A DNA stretch of 64,000 nucleotides from assembly GCF_012033735.1 (NCBI RefSeq), contig NZ_JAAVJD010000005.1, forward strand, positions 1-64,000, read 5' to 3'. The number at the start of each line of letters is the position of its first letter. Position 1 is the stretch's first letter. Source of the stretch: Streptomyces lonarensis. Lineage in GTDB: Bacteria; Actinomycetota; Actinomycetes; Streptomycetales; Streptomycetaceae. The position numbers were made by a program, and so were the translations under genes. The notes under the pieces are model-generated. The model worked only from the letters and a program-made list of their open reading frames with translations. It was not told where the DNA came from and made no database searches. Of this stretch, positions 24,662 to 33,554 are shown piece by piece.

Positions 24662-26849
24662 CTACTCGTCGCCCGCCTTCAGGTGCCGGGCGGGGTTGAG
24701 GCCCTGCTCCAGCAGGTCCACCGCCCACGCGGTCTGCTGGACCCCCTCCACCTTGCACATCCCGGGCGAGGGGCCGAACCGGAACGCGCCGGGCACCGGC
24801 GCGCCGTCGGGGGTGTGCGGGACGAGCCCGCGCGGCGACAGGTCCGGGACGGAGTAGACGACGCAGTCGGAGAGCACGGCCAGGGGATAGCGTCCGGTGG
24901 CCGCGGCGGTCCGCGCCATCTTGCGGTGCATGTTCACCCGGGCCCGTGCGATGACCGCCGCGCGGATGTCCGGCCGCCAGGTGGGCCGCTCCAGCGCCGG
25001 CCACCGGTCCCCGGGCCGGTACCGGCGACCCTGCGGCCGCTCCCGCAGTTTGCCGATGCCGCCCTTGACGGTGGCTTTCACCGCAGTGAGGACCGCCGCG
25101 GCGGCCGGGTCGGACGCCTTCACGCGGTCCATGGCGGCCAGGTACTCCTCCTCGTCGAGGTCGGCGGTGACCCCGAGATCCGCCAGCGTCGCGAGGTAGG
25201 CCGCCCGCAACCGGTCGTGCCACGGGTCGAGGTACGGGCCGGCCTCGTGGCGGAGGTACGCCTCCGACGGCGCCACCTCGTGGCCGAGTTCCCGTGCGTA
25301 GGCCACGGTCTGCGTCTGGTACCACGCGGGCCCGTCCGGCGGGAGGCCGGAGGGGGTGAAAGGCGAGGGCAGCCGCGGGTCGAGCACGATGCCCGAGAGG
25401 TCGACCAGCCAACTACCGGGAATCCGCGGGTCGAAGTCGGGCGCCCGGACGTGGCGCGGGCCGCTCAACCCGACGGGCAGCCGCGAGGCCGCCGCGAGGA
25501 ACGCCGCGTTGATGTCCAGCCCGACGGCGTGGGGGCGCGCGCACTCCTCCCCGGTCAGGGTGTCCACGTCCGCGGCACCACTGGTAGGCCTCCTCGTCCA
25601 GGAAGCCGCCCGTCCACCCCTGTGCAACGGGGTGTTCGGCCGGGGCCTCGGGTGGTGCCGGGTCCACGGCCTCGGTTCCGAGCCCGCCGGGGTTGGGTGC
25701 CGAGGCCCAACCGCCGGAGCGGTCCCGCACCGGCCGGGTGGGCGGCCGCAGCGAGGTCATCAGCTCCAGTCCGGAGACGGCCGGCGAGCCGCGGGGCGTG
25801 AGGACCCGCCTGGCGTAATCGGTGAGCGCCCCGGCGATCACCGGAGGGGGCAGCTCCGCGAGGCCGGGCCAGGTCCGGGGGTCCAGCGCCTCCCAGGGCA
25901 GCACCGCCAGTTGGACGCACCGACGGAGTCCCTCGTGGACCGGCCGGTACAGCCGCGCCCAGGGGCCGAGGCCGCGGCGGGTCAACTGCCAGCCGGCGGT
26001 GAGCACCTCCCGCACGACCGGGTGGTCGTCCTCCAACCGCAGCTCGCGGCGCTGGTGCGGGGTGGACAGTTCGGCGGGCAGCCCGAGGCGGAGCGCCGCG
26101 GATTCCGTCAGCACGACCAGCGGATCGGCCTCCCGCCCGTGGCGGTGCAGCCGGCGCGCGCCCAGGCCCGCGGCCAGCGCCCACTCCGCGAGCTCGGGCA
26201 GCGTGGCCGCCGGGCAGGACAGCACGAGACCGTCTGCGGCGTGGGCGTCGCCCTCGCCGTCGAGCACCGCGAGAGGACCGTGCGGAGGGCCGCTGTCGGA
26301 GCCGTCCGGGACCGGGTCGGCGCGTGGCCCGGGCGCGGTGCCGCGACGCCCGGTGCGGCGGGCCCCCGCGCGAGCGGATCCCCGTTCCGGCCGGGGTGCG
26401 CCGTCCCGCGAGGGCTCCTCGGCGCCGGCGGGTCCGGCCTCCGACCGGACGGCGGCTGTGGCGTCGGCGGAGTCGGTGGAGTCGGTGGAGGCGGTGAAGG
26501 CGGCGGAGCGGTCGGACGCCGCGGGGGTGCCGGGCATCGGCGACGACGCCGGGGCCGGCGCCGTCGGGGCGGCGGGGGCCGGCTCGGTGTGCGTCCCCGG
26601 CGGCGGGTACTTGGCGGCCCAGCCCTCCAGCAGTCTCCGGTAGGCGGCGAGTCGCGGCGGTCTCGGCTCGGAGCGGCCGGACTCCCAGTTGGCGACCGTC
26701 TGCGCCGTGGAGCGCAGCACGGTGGCCAACCGCCCCTGGGTGACTCCCGCGGCCTCGCGAAGCCGAGCGCGCTCGGCCGGTGGCGGCAGCTGCGGTTCCT
26801 CCTCCAGCAGCGCGTCGACGGACGCGAAGAGCTCGTCCTCCGTGGTCAA
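24662..26849 (-). pseudogene. tap: Telomere-associated protein Tap, one-base frameshift
   Basis: The N-terminal part, from TTG 26849 (GGAGGAG six bases upstream), encodes an HTH (LREAAGVTQGRLATVLRSTAQTVANWESGRSEPRPP) then the Tap core (GPWARLYRPVHEGLRRCVQLAVLPWEALD, VLTPRGSPAVSGLELMTSLRPPTR). Just after FLDEEAYQW the frame is lost; the rest continues in another frame with DVDTLTGEECARPHAVGLDINAAF to HLKAGDE. One surplus G within 25570-25577 (TGC CGC GG AC) explains the shift: without it the gene is 729 codons, close to Tap's usual 740. Tap binds the telomere 3' overhang and recruits Tpg. The rest shows no decay, so it may be a recent mutation, a slippage site or an assembly error. Confidence 0.9.
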
Positions 26850-27475
26850 CCCGCTCCTCCTCCTGGCCAGGCGGTACGGGGACAGTAACAGCAGCACAAC
26901 CGGGCGGAGGGCGGACGGGCCAGTACCGACGGGCGGGGGCCGGCGGGACCCGCGGCGGTGGGTGGGCGGCGGCCCGGGGCACTTCCGCGGCTCCCTCGAT
27001 CGGCCGCCCCACCCCGACCGCCCGCGCCGGCGGCCGTCGCAGCGCGCAGCGTCCCGCCCGGTCGCCGATGCGGACGGCGGGGTCGGTGTCCGGCGGCTGC
27101 GGTCGGACGGACCCGTCTCTCCTGCGGCGGCCGCGCCGGTCGACCCGCGCGGCGGCGCGATGCGCCGTCCGGGGGAACCGTCGGTCGAACTCGCGCTCGA
27201 CCCGCACTTCACACACCCCCACCACGGCATGTTCGATCACCGGGTCGAACGAGCCGGGTGCCACCGGGGCCCCGCAGCGACCGGAACCGCCGGCGACCGG
27301 CCACGACACGGGTCGTCACCGGGGAGCGGGCGCCGACGGGAGACGCGGTGACGCTCCGCCCGTCCCACGAATTCGACACATGCCCGCCATGGCGCCCCCA
27401 CGAGGGCGGTCAACCTCTCACGCCCTGCCGTTCCCACTCCTTCTCCCCGGGCCACAGCCGTGCCAGACTGATCAT
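26850..27475. other. Gap upstream of tap
   Basis: 626 bases between the divergent tap and STAS genes. Frames that span it have no start signals and protein-unlike Arg/Pro composition. I see no telomere-like series of palindromes and no tRNA. It must hold the promoters of tap and of the STAS gene. Confidence 0.5.
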
Positions 27476-27859
27476 GTGGGCCTTTCAGCTGCCGTCGTCG
27501 TGACCGCTCCGGGCTCGCCGGACGAGATCGCCGGCGTAGCACCGCGCGGTGAGTTCGACATGGACGCGAGCGAGCCGCTCGCCGAGGCACTGACCGCGGC
27601 GCTGCGGTCGCCCTCTCGCGGCACCCTGCTGGACCTCTCCGGCCTCACCTTCGCCGACTCGACCCTGCTGGGGCTGCTGCTCTCGACCGTCGAGGACCAT
27701 CGGGAGGAGGGGCGAGCGCTGGTGATCGCCGGGCCGTTCGCCTCGTCCGTCTGGCGGGTCTTCACCGTGACCGGCGTCGTGTCGCACCTGCCGCTGGCGG
27801 CCGACCGGCGCGAGGCGCTCGGGCGGCTGCGTTCCGACGAGGCCTCCCCCCACGCCTGA
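27476..27859 (+). CDS. STAS-domain protein (anti-sigma factor antagonist-like)
   Basis: 127 aa. One STAS domain: GEFDMDASEPLAEALTAAL, LLDLSGLTFADSTLLGLLL, RALVIAGPFASSVWRVFTVTGVV. The serine in FADST is the site phosphorylated in SpoIIAA/RsbV-type antagonists. Such proteins release sigma factors by binding an anti-sigma kinase; no partner kinase or sigma gene lies nearby, so it acts in trans. The GTG at 27476 is the best-placed start; no strong ribosome site is visible, so the transcript may be leaderless. Confidence 0.85.
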   Translation: MGLSAAVVVTAPGSPDEIAGVAPRGEFDMDASEPLAEALTAALRSPSRGTLLDLSGLTFADSTLLGLLLSTVEDHREEGRALVIAGPFASSVWRVFTVTGVVSHLPLAADRREALGRLRSDEASPHA

Positions 27860-27962
27860 CCGCGGCGCCCCCGGGGCCCGCCCGCACCCGCAGGACCGGC
27901 CCCCTTGCCTTTCGGTCCGACCGCGTGGCCGGGCTCCTCCCACGGCCCCACCTGCGGCGCCG

Positions 27963-27968
27963 TAGAAT
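27963..27968 (+). promoter_or_regulatory. -10 element of purB
   Basis: TAGAAT lies eight bases before the purB GTG, placing the transcription start at or next to the start codon. The mRNA is therefore probably leaderless, in keeping with the absence of a ribosome site. Confidence 0.6.
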
Positions 27969-27976
27969 CCCCTGTC

Positions 27977-29407
27977 GTGACTGAGAAGCCCCGCATCCCG
28001 AACGTCCTGGCCGGCCGCTACGCCTCCGAGGAGCTGGCGCGACTGTGGTCGCCCGAGCACAAGGTGGTGTTGGAGCGCCGCCTGTGGCTCGCCGTGCTGC
28101 GGGCACAGCGCGACCTCGGCATCCCGGTGCCCGACGGCGCCCCCGGCGACTACGAGCGCGTGGTGGACCAGGTCGACCTGGCCTCCATCGCCGAGCGCGA
28201 GCGGGTCACCCGCCACGACGTGAAGGCCCGGATCGAGGAGTTCAACGCGCTCGCCGGTCACGAGCAGGTCCACAAGGGCATGACCTCCCGCGACCTCACC
28301 GAGAACGTCGAGCAGTTGCAGATCCGGCTCTCGCTGGAGCATGTGCGCGGCCGCACCGTCGCGCTGCTCGCGCGGCTGGCGCGGCTGGCCGCGGAGCACT
28401 CGGGGCTGGTGATGGCGGGCCGTTCGCACAATGTCCCCGCCCAGGCCACGACGCTCGGCAAGCGTTTCGCGACCGCCGCCGACGAACTGCTGGTGGGGCT
28501 GGGCCGCCTGGAGGAGCTGCTGGCGCGGTACCCGCTGCGCGGCGTGAAGGGTCCGGTCGGGACGTCGCAGGACATGCTCGACCTCCTCGGCGGGGACGCC
28601 GAGAAGCTGGAGCAGTTGGAGCAGCGCGTCGCGGGCCACCTCGGTTTCGCCCACGCGATGACCTCCGTCGGCCAGGTCTACCCGCGGTCGCTGGACTACG
28701 AGGTCGTCACGGCCCTGGTGCAGGTGGCCGCGGCCCCGTCCTCGCTGGCCCGGACGATCCGGCTGATGGCCGGCCAGGAGCTGGTGACGGAGGGGTTCCG
28801 TGCCGGGCAGGTCGGTTCGTCGGCCATGCCGCACAAGATGAACACCCGTTCCTGCGAGCGCGTCAACGGCTTCGCGGTGATCCTGCGCGGACACGCCTCG
28901 ATGGTCGGCGAGCTCGCGGGCGACCAGTGGAACGAGGGCGACGTCTCCTGCTCCGTGGTCCGGCGGGTCGCGCTGCCCGACGCGTTCTTCGCGCTGGACG
29001 GCCTGCTGGAGACCTTCCTCACCGTGCTGGACGAGTTCGGTGTCTTCCCCGCAGTGGTCGAGCGCGAGCTCGACCGCTACCTGCCCTTCCTGGCGACCAC
29101 CAAGGTGCTGATGGGCGCGGTGCGCGCCGGAGTGGGCCGCGAGGAGGCCCACGAGGTGATCAAGGAGCACGCGGTGGCTTCCGCCCTGGCCCTGCGGGAG
29201 GGCGCCGAGCGCAACGAGCTGGTCGACCGGCTCGCCGCCGACGAGCGGCTGCCGCTGGACCGCCCCGCGCTGGAGGCCCTGATGTCGGACCGGTTGGCGT
29301 TCACCGGTGCCGCGGAGGCGCAGGTGGCCGCGGTGGTCACCGCGGTCGAGAAGGTCGCGGAACGGTTCCCCGCGGAGGCCGCCTACTCCCCCGGCGCGAT
29401 TCTCTGA
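27977..29407 (+). CDS. purB: Adenylosuccinate lyase
   Basis: 476 aa. Fumarase/aspartase superfamily. The signature SSAMPHKMN is at 281-289, with the catalytic serine in its flexible loop; upstream KGMTSRDLTEN and downstream NGFAVILRGHASMVGELAGDQWNEGDVSCSVVRRVALPDAFFALDG complete the three active-site regions. It converts SAICAR to AICAR and adenylosuccinate to AMP, in both purine synthesis and AMP formation. GTG start behind a -10 element, probably leaderless. A core housekeeping gene directly beyond the tap/tpg pair. Confidence 0.97.
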   Translation: MTEKPRIPNVLAGRYASEELARLWSPEHKVVLERRLWLAVLRAQRDLGIPVPDGAPGDYERVVDQVDLASIAERERVTRHDVKARIEEFNALAGHEQVHKGMTSRDLTENVEQLQIRLSLEHVRGRTVALLARLARLAAEHSGLVMAGRSHNVPAQATTLGKRFATAADELLVGLGRLEELLARYPLRGVKGPVGTSQDMLDLLGGDAEKLEQLEQRVAGHLGFAHAMTSVGQVYPRSLDYEVVTALVQVAAAPSSLARTIRLMAGQELVTEGFRAGQVGSSAMPHKMNTRSCERVNGFAVILRGHASMVGELAGDQWNEGDVSCSVVRRVALPDAFFALDGLLETFLTVLDEFGVFPAVVERELDRYLPFLATTKVLMGAVRAGVGREEAHEVIKEHAVASALALREGAERNELVDRLAADERLPLDRPALEALMSDRLAFTGAAEAQVAAVVTAVEKVAERFPAEAAYSPGAIL

Positions 29408-29517
29408 CGGACCCGCCGGCCCGCCCCGGCGCCCGCGGGCAGCGGTGACGCACCTCGCGGCTGCCGGGACCAGCGGTTACCATCGCGCGATCGGTGGTCA
29501 CCCCAGGGAGGCGGACA

Positions 29518-30672
29518 GTGGGGAAGCTCACGGGCGGTGACCCGTCGCTCCTGCGCAAGATCAACTCGTCGGTGGTGCTGCGGGCGCTGCGCGACGCGGG
29601 GGACGCGGGGGACGCGCCGACCCTCAGTGACCTGGCCTCGGCGACGAGCCTCTCCCGCCCCACGGTCGAGGGGGTACTGGAGGGTCTTGCCGCCGCCGGG
29701 CTGGTGGTGGAGGCCTCGGGCGGGCCGGAGGCCCGGCGGGTGGGCCGCCCGGCCCGCCGCTTCCGGTTCCGGGCGGAGGCCGGCCACACCCTGGGGGTCG
29801 GCATCGGCGCGCACCGGGTCCAAGTGGTGCTGGCCGATCTCGCCGGGCGGCGGCTGGGATCGGCGGGGGCGCCGGTCGCGGAGCGCGCGTCGGCCGAGGC
29901 CCGGCTGGCGGTGGTGGACGCGGTGGTGGCGGAGGTGCTCGCGGCGGCGGCGGTGGAGCGGGGGTCCCTGCGGGCGGCCGGCGTCGGCACCCCGGGGGTG
30001 ATCGGGCCGGAGGGGACCGTCCGGTTGTGCTCGGCGCTGCCCGGGTGGACGGGGCTCGCGCTGGGGGAACGGCTGCGTGCGGCGCTCGGGTGCACGGTGC
30101 TGCTGGAGAACGATGCCAACGCGGCCGTCCTCGGTGAGCACTGGGCGGGCGCGGCCGCGGGGTGCGGCGATGTCGTGATGGTGCTGGCCGGGCTGAGCCC
30201 CGGGGCGGGTTCACTGATCGGGGGGCGACTGCACCGCGGCCACCGCGGTGCGGCCGGTGAAATCGGGGCGCTGCACCTGCTGGGTCGGGAGCTCACCCCG
30301 GAGCATCTGCTGTCGACCGACGGGGAGCCGCTGCACCCGCTGGACGAGGCGGCGGTGAGCCGGGTGTTCGCCCTGGCGCGCTCGGGGGACCGCCGGGCCG
30401 TGGGCGCGGTGGACCGCTTCTCGCGCCGGGTGCTCCACGACGTGACGGCGCTGGTGCTGGCGCTCGACCCGGAGCTGGTCGTCCTCGGCGGCTGGGCCGC
30501 CGGCCTGGAGGAGGTGCTCGGGACACTGCGCCGTGAACTGCCGGAGTACTGCCTGTGGGCCCCGCGGGTCGAACTGTCCGCGCTCGGGGAGGACGCGGTG
30601 GCGACCGGCGCGCTGCGGGTGGCGCTGGACCGGGTCGAGGAGGAGCTGTTCCGCGTGGAGGCGCCCGGCTGA
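29518..30672 (+). CDS. ROK-family transcriptional regulator
   Basis: 384 aa. N-terminal winged helix (residues 10-75: LLRKINSSVVLRALRDAG ... TLSDLASATSLSRPTVEGVLEGLAAAGLV) joined to a ROK sugar-kinase-like domain with VGIGAHRVQVVLADLAG, ENDANAAVLGEH and GRLHRGHRGAAGEIGALH. The ROK zinc motif (CxCGxxGC) is missing, as in some regulators of the family. It should sense a sugar or sugar phosphate and repress sugar genes. A direct Asp-Ala-Gly repeat interrupts the HTH. GTG start with AGGGAG. No sugar operon is adjacent. Confidence 0.88.
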   Translation: MGKLTGGDPSLLRKINSSVVLRALRDAGDAGDAPTLSDLASATSLSRPTVEGVLEGLAAAGLVVEASGGPEARRVGRPARRFRFRAEAGHTLGVGIGAHRVQVVLADLAGRRLGSAGAPVAERASAEARLAVVDAVVAEVLAAAAVERGSLRAAGVGTPGVIGPEGTVRLCSALPGWTGLALGERLRAALGCTVLLENDANAAVLGEHWAGAAAGCGDVVMVLAGLSPGAGSLIGGRLHRGHRGAAGEIGALHLLGRELTPEHLLSTDGEPLHPLDEAAVSRVFALARSGDRRAVGAVDRFSRRVLHDVTALVLALDPELVVLGGWAAGLEEVLGTLRRELPEYCLWAPRVELSALGEDAVATGALRVALDRVEEELFRVEAPG

Positions 30673-30689
30673 CGCGTCGGCCGGGCGCC
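30660..30689 (+). terminator. Hairpin after the ROK gene
   Basis: Ten-base arms GGCGCCCGGC and GCCGGGCGCC (30660-30669 and 30680-30689) with a ten-base loop, overlapping the ROK stop codon and lying between convergent ROK and GntR genes. Confidence 0.7.
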
Positions 30690-30726
30690 GTGCACGGGGA
30701 GCGCCCCCGCCGGCAGTGACGGGCGG

Positions 30727-31467
30727 TCAGCTGTGTCGGTCGCCGATGGTGAGCCGGCAGGTGTCCGCGCGGTAGGTGGCCACGCCCACCGCGGCGACCT
30801 TCCCGGCGACGACGTACTGGGAGGTGACGACGAGCACCGGCGCGCCCGGCAGGCGGCCGAGCCTGCCGGCGTCCACGTCCGTGGCCGACCCCAGCTCCAC
30901 CGAGCGGTCCAGGCCGTCCAGGGCGAACCGCTGGAGCCGGCGCAGGACGCGACGGCCTTCCTCGACATCCTCGGCCGCGGCGCCGCCGGCCGGTTCGGTC
31001 GAGACGGTCCCGCCGAGCCGCGACTGCGGAACGTGGAGCAGTTCGACGGCGACCGGCCTGCCGTCGCCGCCGCGGTAGCGGTGGACGGTCTCGACGAGTT
31101 CGCCGGGGGCGGTGCCGAGCAGGCGGGCGACGGTCAGCGGCGGCAGCGCCCGCATGCGTCCGGTGACCTCCCAGTCGTCGTCCGGGCCGCCGGGCCAGGC
31201 GTCGGGCGAGGCGCTCACGTCCACGACCGTGCGCGGCGGGGCGACGGTGGTGCCGACCCCGCGGCGCCGCTGCAGTCTGCCGTCGAGCTCGAGCTGTTCC
31301 AGGGCCTGCCGCAGAGTGGCGCGTGCGACGCCGAAGCGCGCGGCGAGTTCACGCTCGTTCGGCAGCACCTGCCCGACGGCGAACTCGGTCTCCAGCGCCT
31401 CGGAGAGGACCGTCTTGAGCTGACGGTGCTTGGGCTCGACGCCCTGCTCTACGTGTGTGGTCCCCAC
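30727..31467 (-). CDS. GntR-family regulator, HutC/DasR-like
   Basis: 246 aa. Winged helix at about 12-75 (KHRQLKTVLSEALETEFAVGQVLPNERELAARFGVARATLRQALEQLELDGRLQRRRGVGTTV), followed by a UTRA-like ligand domain (ELVETVHRYRGGDGRPVAVELLHVPQSRLGG). The GTG start follows GGAGGCAGCG. An AT-rich stretch with an inverted repeat sits 46-67 bases upstream, probably its own operator and promoter. It resembles regulators of amino-sugar uptake of the DasR class, but no transporter is adjacent. Confidence 0.88.
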   Translation of the reverse strand: MGTTHVEQGVEPKHRQLKTVLSEALETEFAVGQVLPNERELAARFGVARATLRQALEQLELDGRLQRRRGVGTTVAPPRTVVDVSASPDAWPGGPDDDWEVTGRMRALPPLTVARLLGTAPGELVETVHRYRGGDGRPVAVELLHVPQSRLGGTVSTEPAGGAAAEDVEEGRRVLRRLQRFALDGLDRSVELGSATDVDAGRLGRLPGAPVLVVTSQYVVAGKVAAVGVATYRADTCRLTIGDRHS

Positions 31468-31512
31468 CGCTGCCTCCGCCCCGCACCCGACCGGGTCCGC
31501 CCCCGCGCCGGA

Positions 31513-31534
31513 TTATGAAAGGTTCTTTCTTATA
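31513..31534. promoter_or_regulatory. AT-rich inverted repeat upstream of gntR
   Basis: TATGAAAG-N3-CTTTCTTATA, an unusually AT-rich island in this genome. On the minus strand it supplies CATAAT/TATAAG -10-like hexamers. It is a candidate operator of the adjacent GntR regulator. Confidence 0.5.
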
Positions 31535-31664
31535 TGACGGACGATAGAGGCGCCGCCGGGACTTGGTCAAGACCAATCCGCCCACCGGGACGGCGGTCCT
31601 CCCCCGGTACGATCCCGGGAGTTGTCGGCGTACCGGGGGCTCCCCGGGGACGGGGAGTGCGGGC

Positions 31665-32420
31665 ATGGCGGAGCAGGCGCGGGTCACCGTGGTCACCGGC
31701 GGCAGTCGGGGGATCGGGGCCGCCGTCTCGGCGCGGCTGGCGTCCGAGGGGCACCGGGTCGCCGTGGGGTGGACACGGGACGAGGCCGCCGCGGCGGAGA
31801 CCGTGCGGGGGATCACCGAGGCCGGGGGCACGGCCGTGGCGGTGCGCGCGGATGTCAGCGTGGAGGCGGAGGTCGAGGCACTGTTCGACGCGGCAGCCCG
31901 CGAACTGGGCCCGGTGACGGGGCTGGTGAACAACGCGGGAGTGACGGGCCGACTCGGCCGGCTGACCGACACCTCTCCCGAGACGATGCGCCGCGTGTGG
32001 GAGGTCAACGTGATGGGGACCCTGCTGTGCTGCCGCCGCGCCGTGCGGGAGATGTCGACCCGGCACGGCGGCGAGGGCGGCGCCGTCGTCAACATCTCCT
32101 CGTGCGCGGCGACGCTGGGCAGCCCCGGCGAGTACGTGCACTACGCGGGGTCCAAGGCGGCCGTGGACACCATCACCACGGGGCTCGCCAAGGAGCTGGC
32201 CCTGGAGGGGGTGCGGGTCAACTCCGTGCAGCCCGGGATGATCGTGACCGACATGCACGCCGCGATGGGCGACCCGGAGCGGCCGTGGCGCCGGGCGGAC
32301 CGGGTGCCGGTCGGCCGCCCCGGCCGACCGGAGGAGGTCGCGGGCGCGGTGGCCTGGCTGCTCTCCCCCGACGCCGGCTACACCACCGGGGCGGTGCTGC
32401 GGGTCTCCGGCGGACTGTGA
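31665..32420 (+). CDS. Short-chain dehydrogenase/reductase
   Basis: 251 aa, classical SDR. Cofactor motif TGGSRGIG at 11-18, NNAG in VTGLVNNAGVTG, catalytic serine in VVNISSCAATLG, and Y160xxxK164 in HYAGSKAAV; a C-terminal GYTTGAVLRVSGGL. Resembles glucose 1-dehydrogenase/FabG-like enzymes; the basic residue after TGG suggests NADPH. ATG start with GGGGAG upstream. The preceding gene is divergent, so the 197-base gap serves both. Confidence 0.92.
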   Translation: MAEQARVTVVTGGSRGIGAAVSARLASEGHRVAVGWTRDEAAAAETVRGITEAGGTAVAVRADVSVEAEVEALFDAAARELGPVTGLVNNAGVTGRLGRLTDTSPETMRRVWEVNVMGTLLCCRRAVREMSTRHGGEGGAVVNISSCAATLGSPGEYVHYAGSKAAVDTITTGLAKELALEGVRVNSVQPGMIVTDMHAAMGDPERPWRRADRVPVGRPGRPEEVAGAVAWLLSPDAGYTTGAVLRVSGGL

Positions 32421-32858
32421 CCCGGGATACACCGGCGCCGACGGATACCGTCCCCGCGGCGCGGGCACCCGAGCGGGCGGAGCGAGGAGCGCGCCGCGCG
32501 CGGGAGTCGCGCGCGGGCGGACCGAACGGGGCCGACCGGTAGCGCACCGGGGCCGCTCGGCCCGCTTCGACACCGGCGCGCATCCGTACGCCGGGGCCGG
32601 GCGGCGCTCCCGCCGTCCGGAGGCTGGAAACGTTCCCATCAGGGAGGCGCGCCGGTACTAGGATGGCGTCCCTGACGGCTCGTCAGCTCGTGGTGTCCGA
32701 GCCGTCACGCCGCGTGCCGCCGCGAGGACGGGGCGGCCTGGACGGTCCGCGCCCTGTCGGCGCGACGACCGCCTTGCGGCGATCTGCCGGAAAGATCCTT
32801 AACTTACCGGTCACAGAACGTTGGTGACCGCGCAATACCGGGGGGTGACAGTGGGGGC
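32421..32858. other. Gap with promoter and leader of the GNAT gene
   Basis: 438 bases without a convincing gene. A TAGGAT -10 (32659-32664) is followed by an inverted repeat at 32672-32686 and a leader of nearly 190 bases. A second small inverted repeat (GGTCAC and GTGACC, 32809-32829) lies just before the gene. Confidence 0.5.
32659..32686 (+). promoter_or_regulatory. TAGGAT -10 with overlapping inverted repeat
   Basis: TAGGAT at 32659-32664 and the repeat CTGACG-GCT-CGTCAG at 32672-32686, just past the expected transcription start. The placement suits a repressor site. Confidence 0.4.
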
Positions 32859-33491
32859 ATGAGTGAGACCTCCGCGTACCGAGGGCCGAGCCGACGCCCG
32901 TGGCGGGCGACCGACCGGTCGGGGTCCGGCGCCGGGCGGCTGTGCCGTCCGTCGACGGCCGCTGCCGCCGCGCCCCCGACGGCGGCGCCCGTCGCGGCCC
33001 CCGCGGGGATCGTGCTGCGCCCCGCGGGGCCGGCGGAGCTCGCGGCGGCCGGCGCCATGCACGACCGCTGCTCGGAGGAGTCCCTCGCACGGCGCTACCA
33101 CGGACCGCCCGGTGAGGCGAGCCGCTACCTGCCCCACCTCCTGGGCCCGCACCACGGCCGGTCGGTGGCCGCCTGGTCCGCGGACGGCCGACTCGTCGGG
33201 CTGGGCCATCTCCTGTGGGACGGGGACGAGGCCGAGGTCGCCCTCCTGGTGGAGGACGCCTGGCAGCGCCGGGGTGTCGGTACCGCTCTGCTCAGCGAAC
33301 TGCTGGCGCTCGCCGCGCTGTCCGGCCGTAGGACCGTCTACGCCGTCACCCGCCCTTCCGACACGGCGATGGTGCGGACCATGCGCGGCACCGGGCTGCC
33401 GCTGGAGTACGACCACAGCGACGGCGCGCTGGTGGTGAGCGCGCGGACCGCCCGGAACGCCGTCCCGGTCACCTCGCCGCCCCGGCGCTGA
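32859..33491 (+). CDS. GNAT-family N-acetyltransferase
   Basis: 210 aa. After an unstructured 50-residue Ala/Pro-rich start comes a GNAT domain: IVLRPAGPAELAAAGAMHDRCSEESLARRYHG, AEVALLVEDAWQRRGVGTALLSELL (acetyl-CoA-binding Q/R-x-x-G-x-G/A loop), then RTVYAVTRPSDTAMVRTMRGTG. The SLxxRYxG phrase is typical of the acetyltransferase domains related to the Pat-type lysine acetyltransferases, though no cyclic-nucleotide domain is fused. The ATG follows a GGGGGTGACAGTGGGGGC leader. Confidence 0.85.
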   Translation: MSETSAYRGPSRRPWRATDRSGSGAGRLCRPSTAAAAAPPTAAPVAAPAGIVLRPAGPAELAAAGAMHDRCSEESLARRYHGPPGEASRYLPHLLGPHHGRSVAAWSADGRLVGLGHLLWDGDEAEVALLVEDAWQRRGVGTALLSELLALAALSGRRTVYAVTRPSDTAMVRTMRGTGLPLEYDHSDGALVVSARTARNAVPVTSPPRR

Positions 33492-33501
33492 CCCCATGGC
33501 G

Positions 33502-33529
33502 CTCCCACCGCGGCCGCCCGCGGTGGGAG
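33502..33529. terminator. Hairpin between convergent genes
   Basis: Perfect 12-base arms (33502-33513, 33518-33529) around a four-base loop, between the GNAT gene and the convergent PLP lyase gene. Confidence 0.8.
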
Positions 33530-33554
33530 GGTGGCGTCACGGCACCGCGCGACC

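Noticed and set aside
26850-27475. Telomere or origin sequence near tap
   Set aside because: No dense series of short palindromes or 3' overhang-like motifs, and no DnaA-box cluster.
32662-32826. Short frame starting near the TAGGAT element
   Set aside because: The start overlaps the -10 and the product is Arg/Pro-rich with no homology-like features; more likely untranslated leader.
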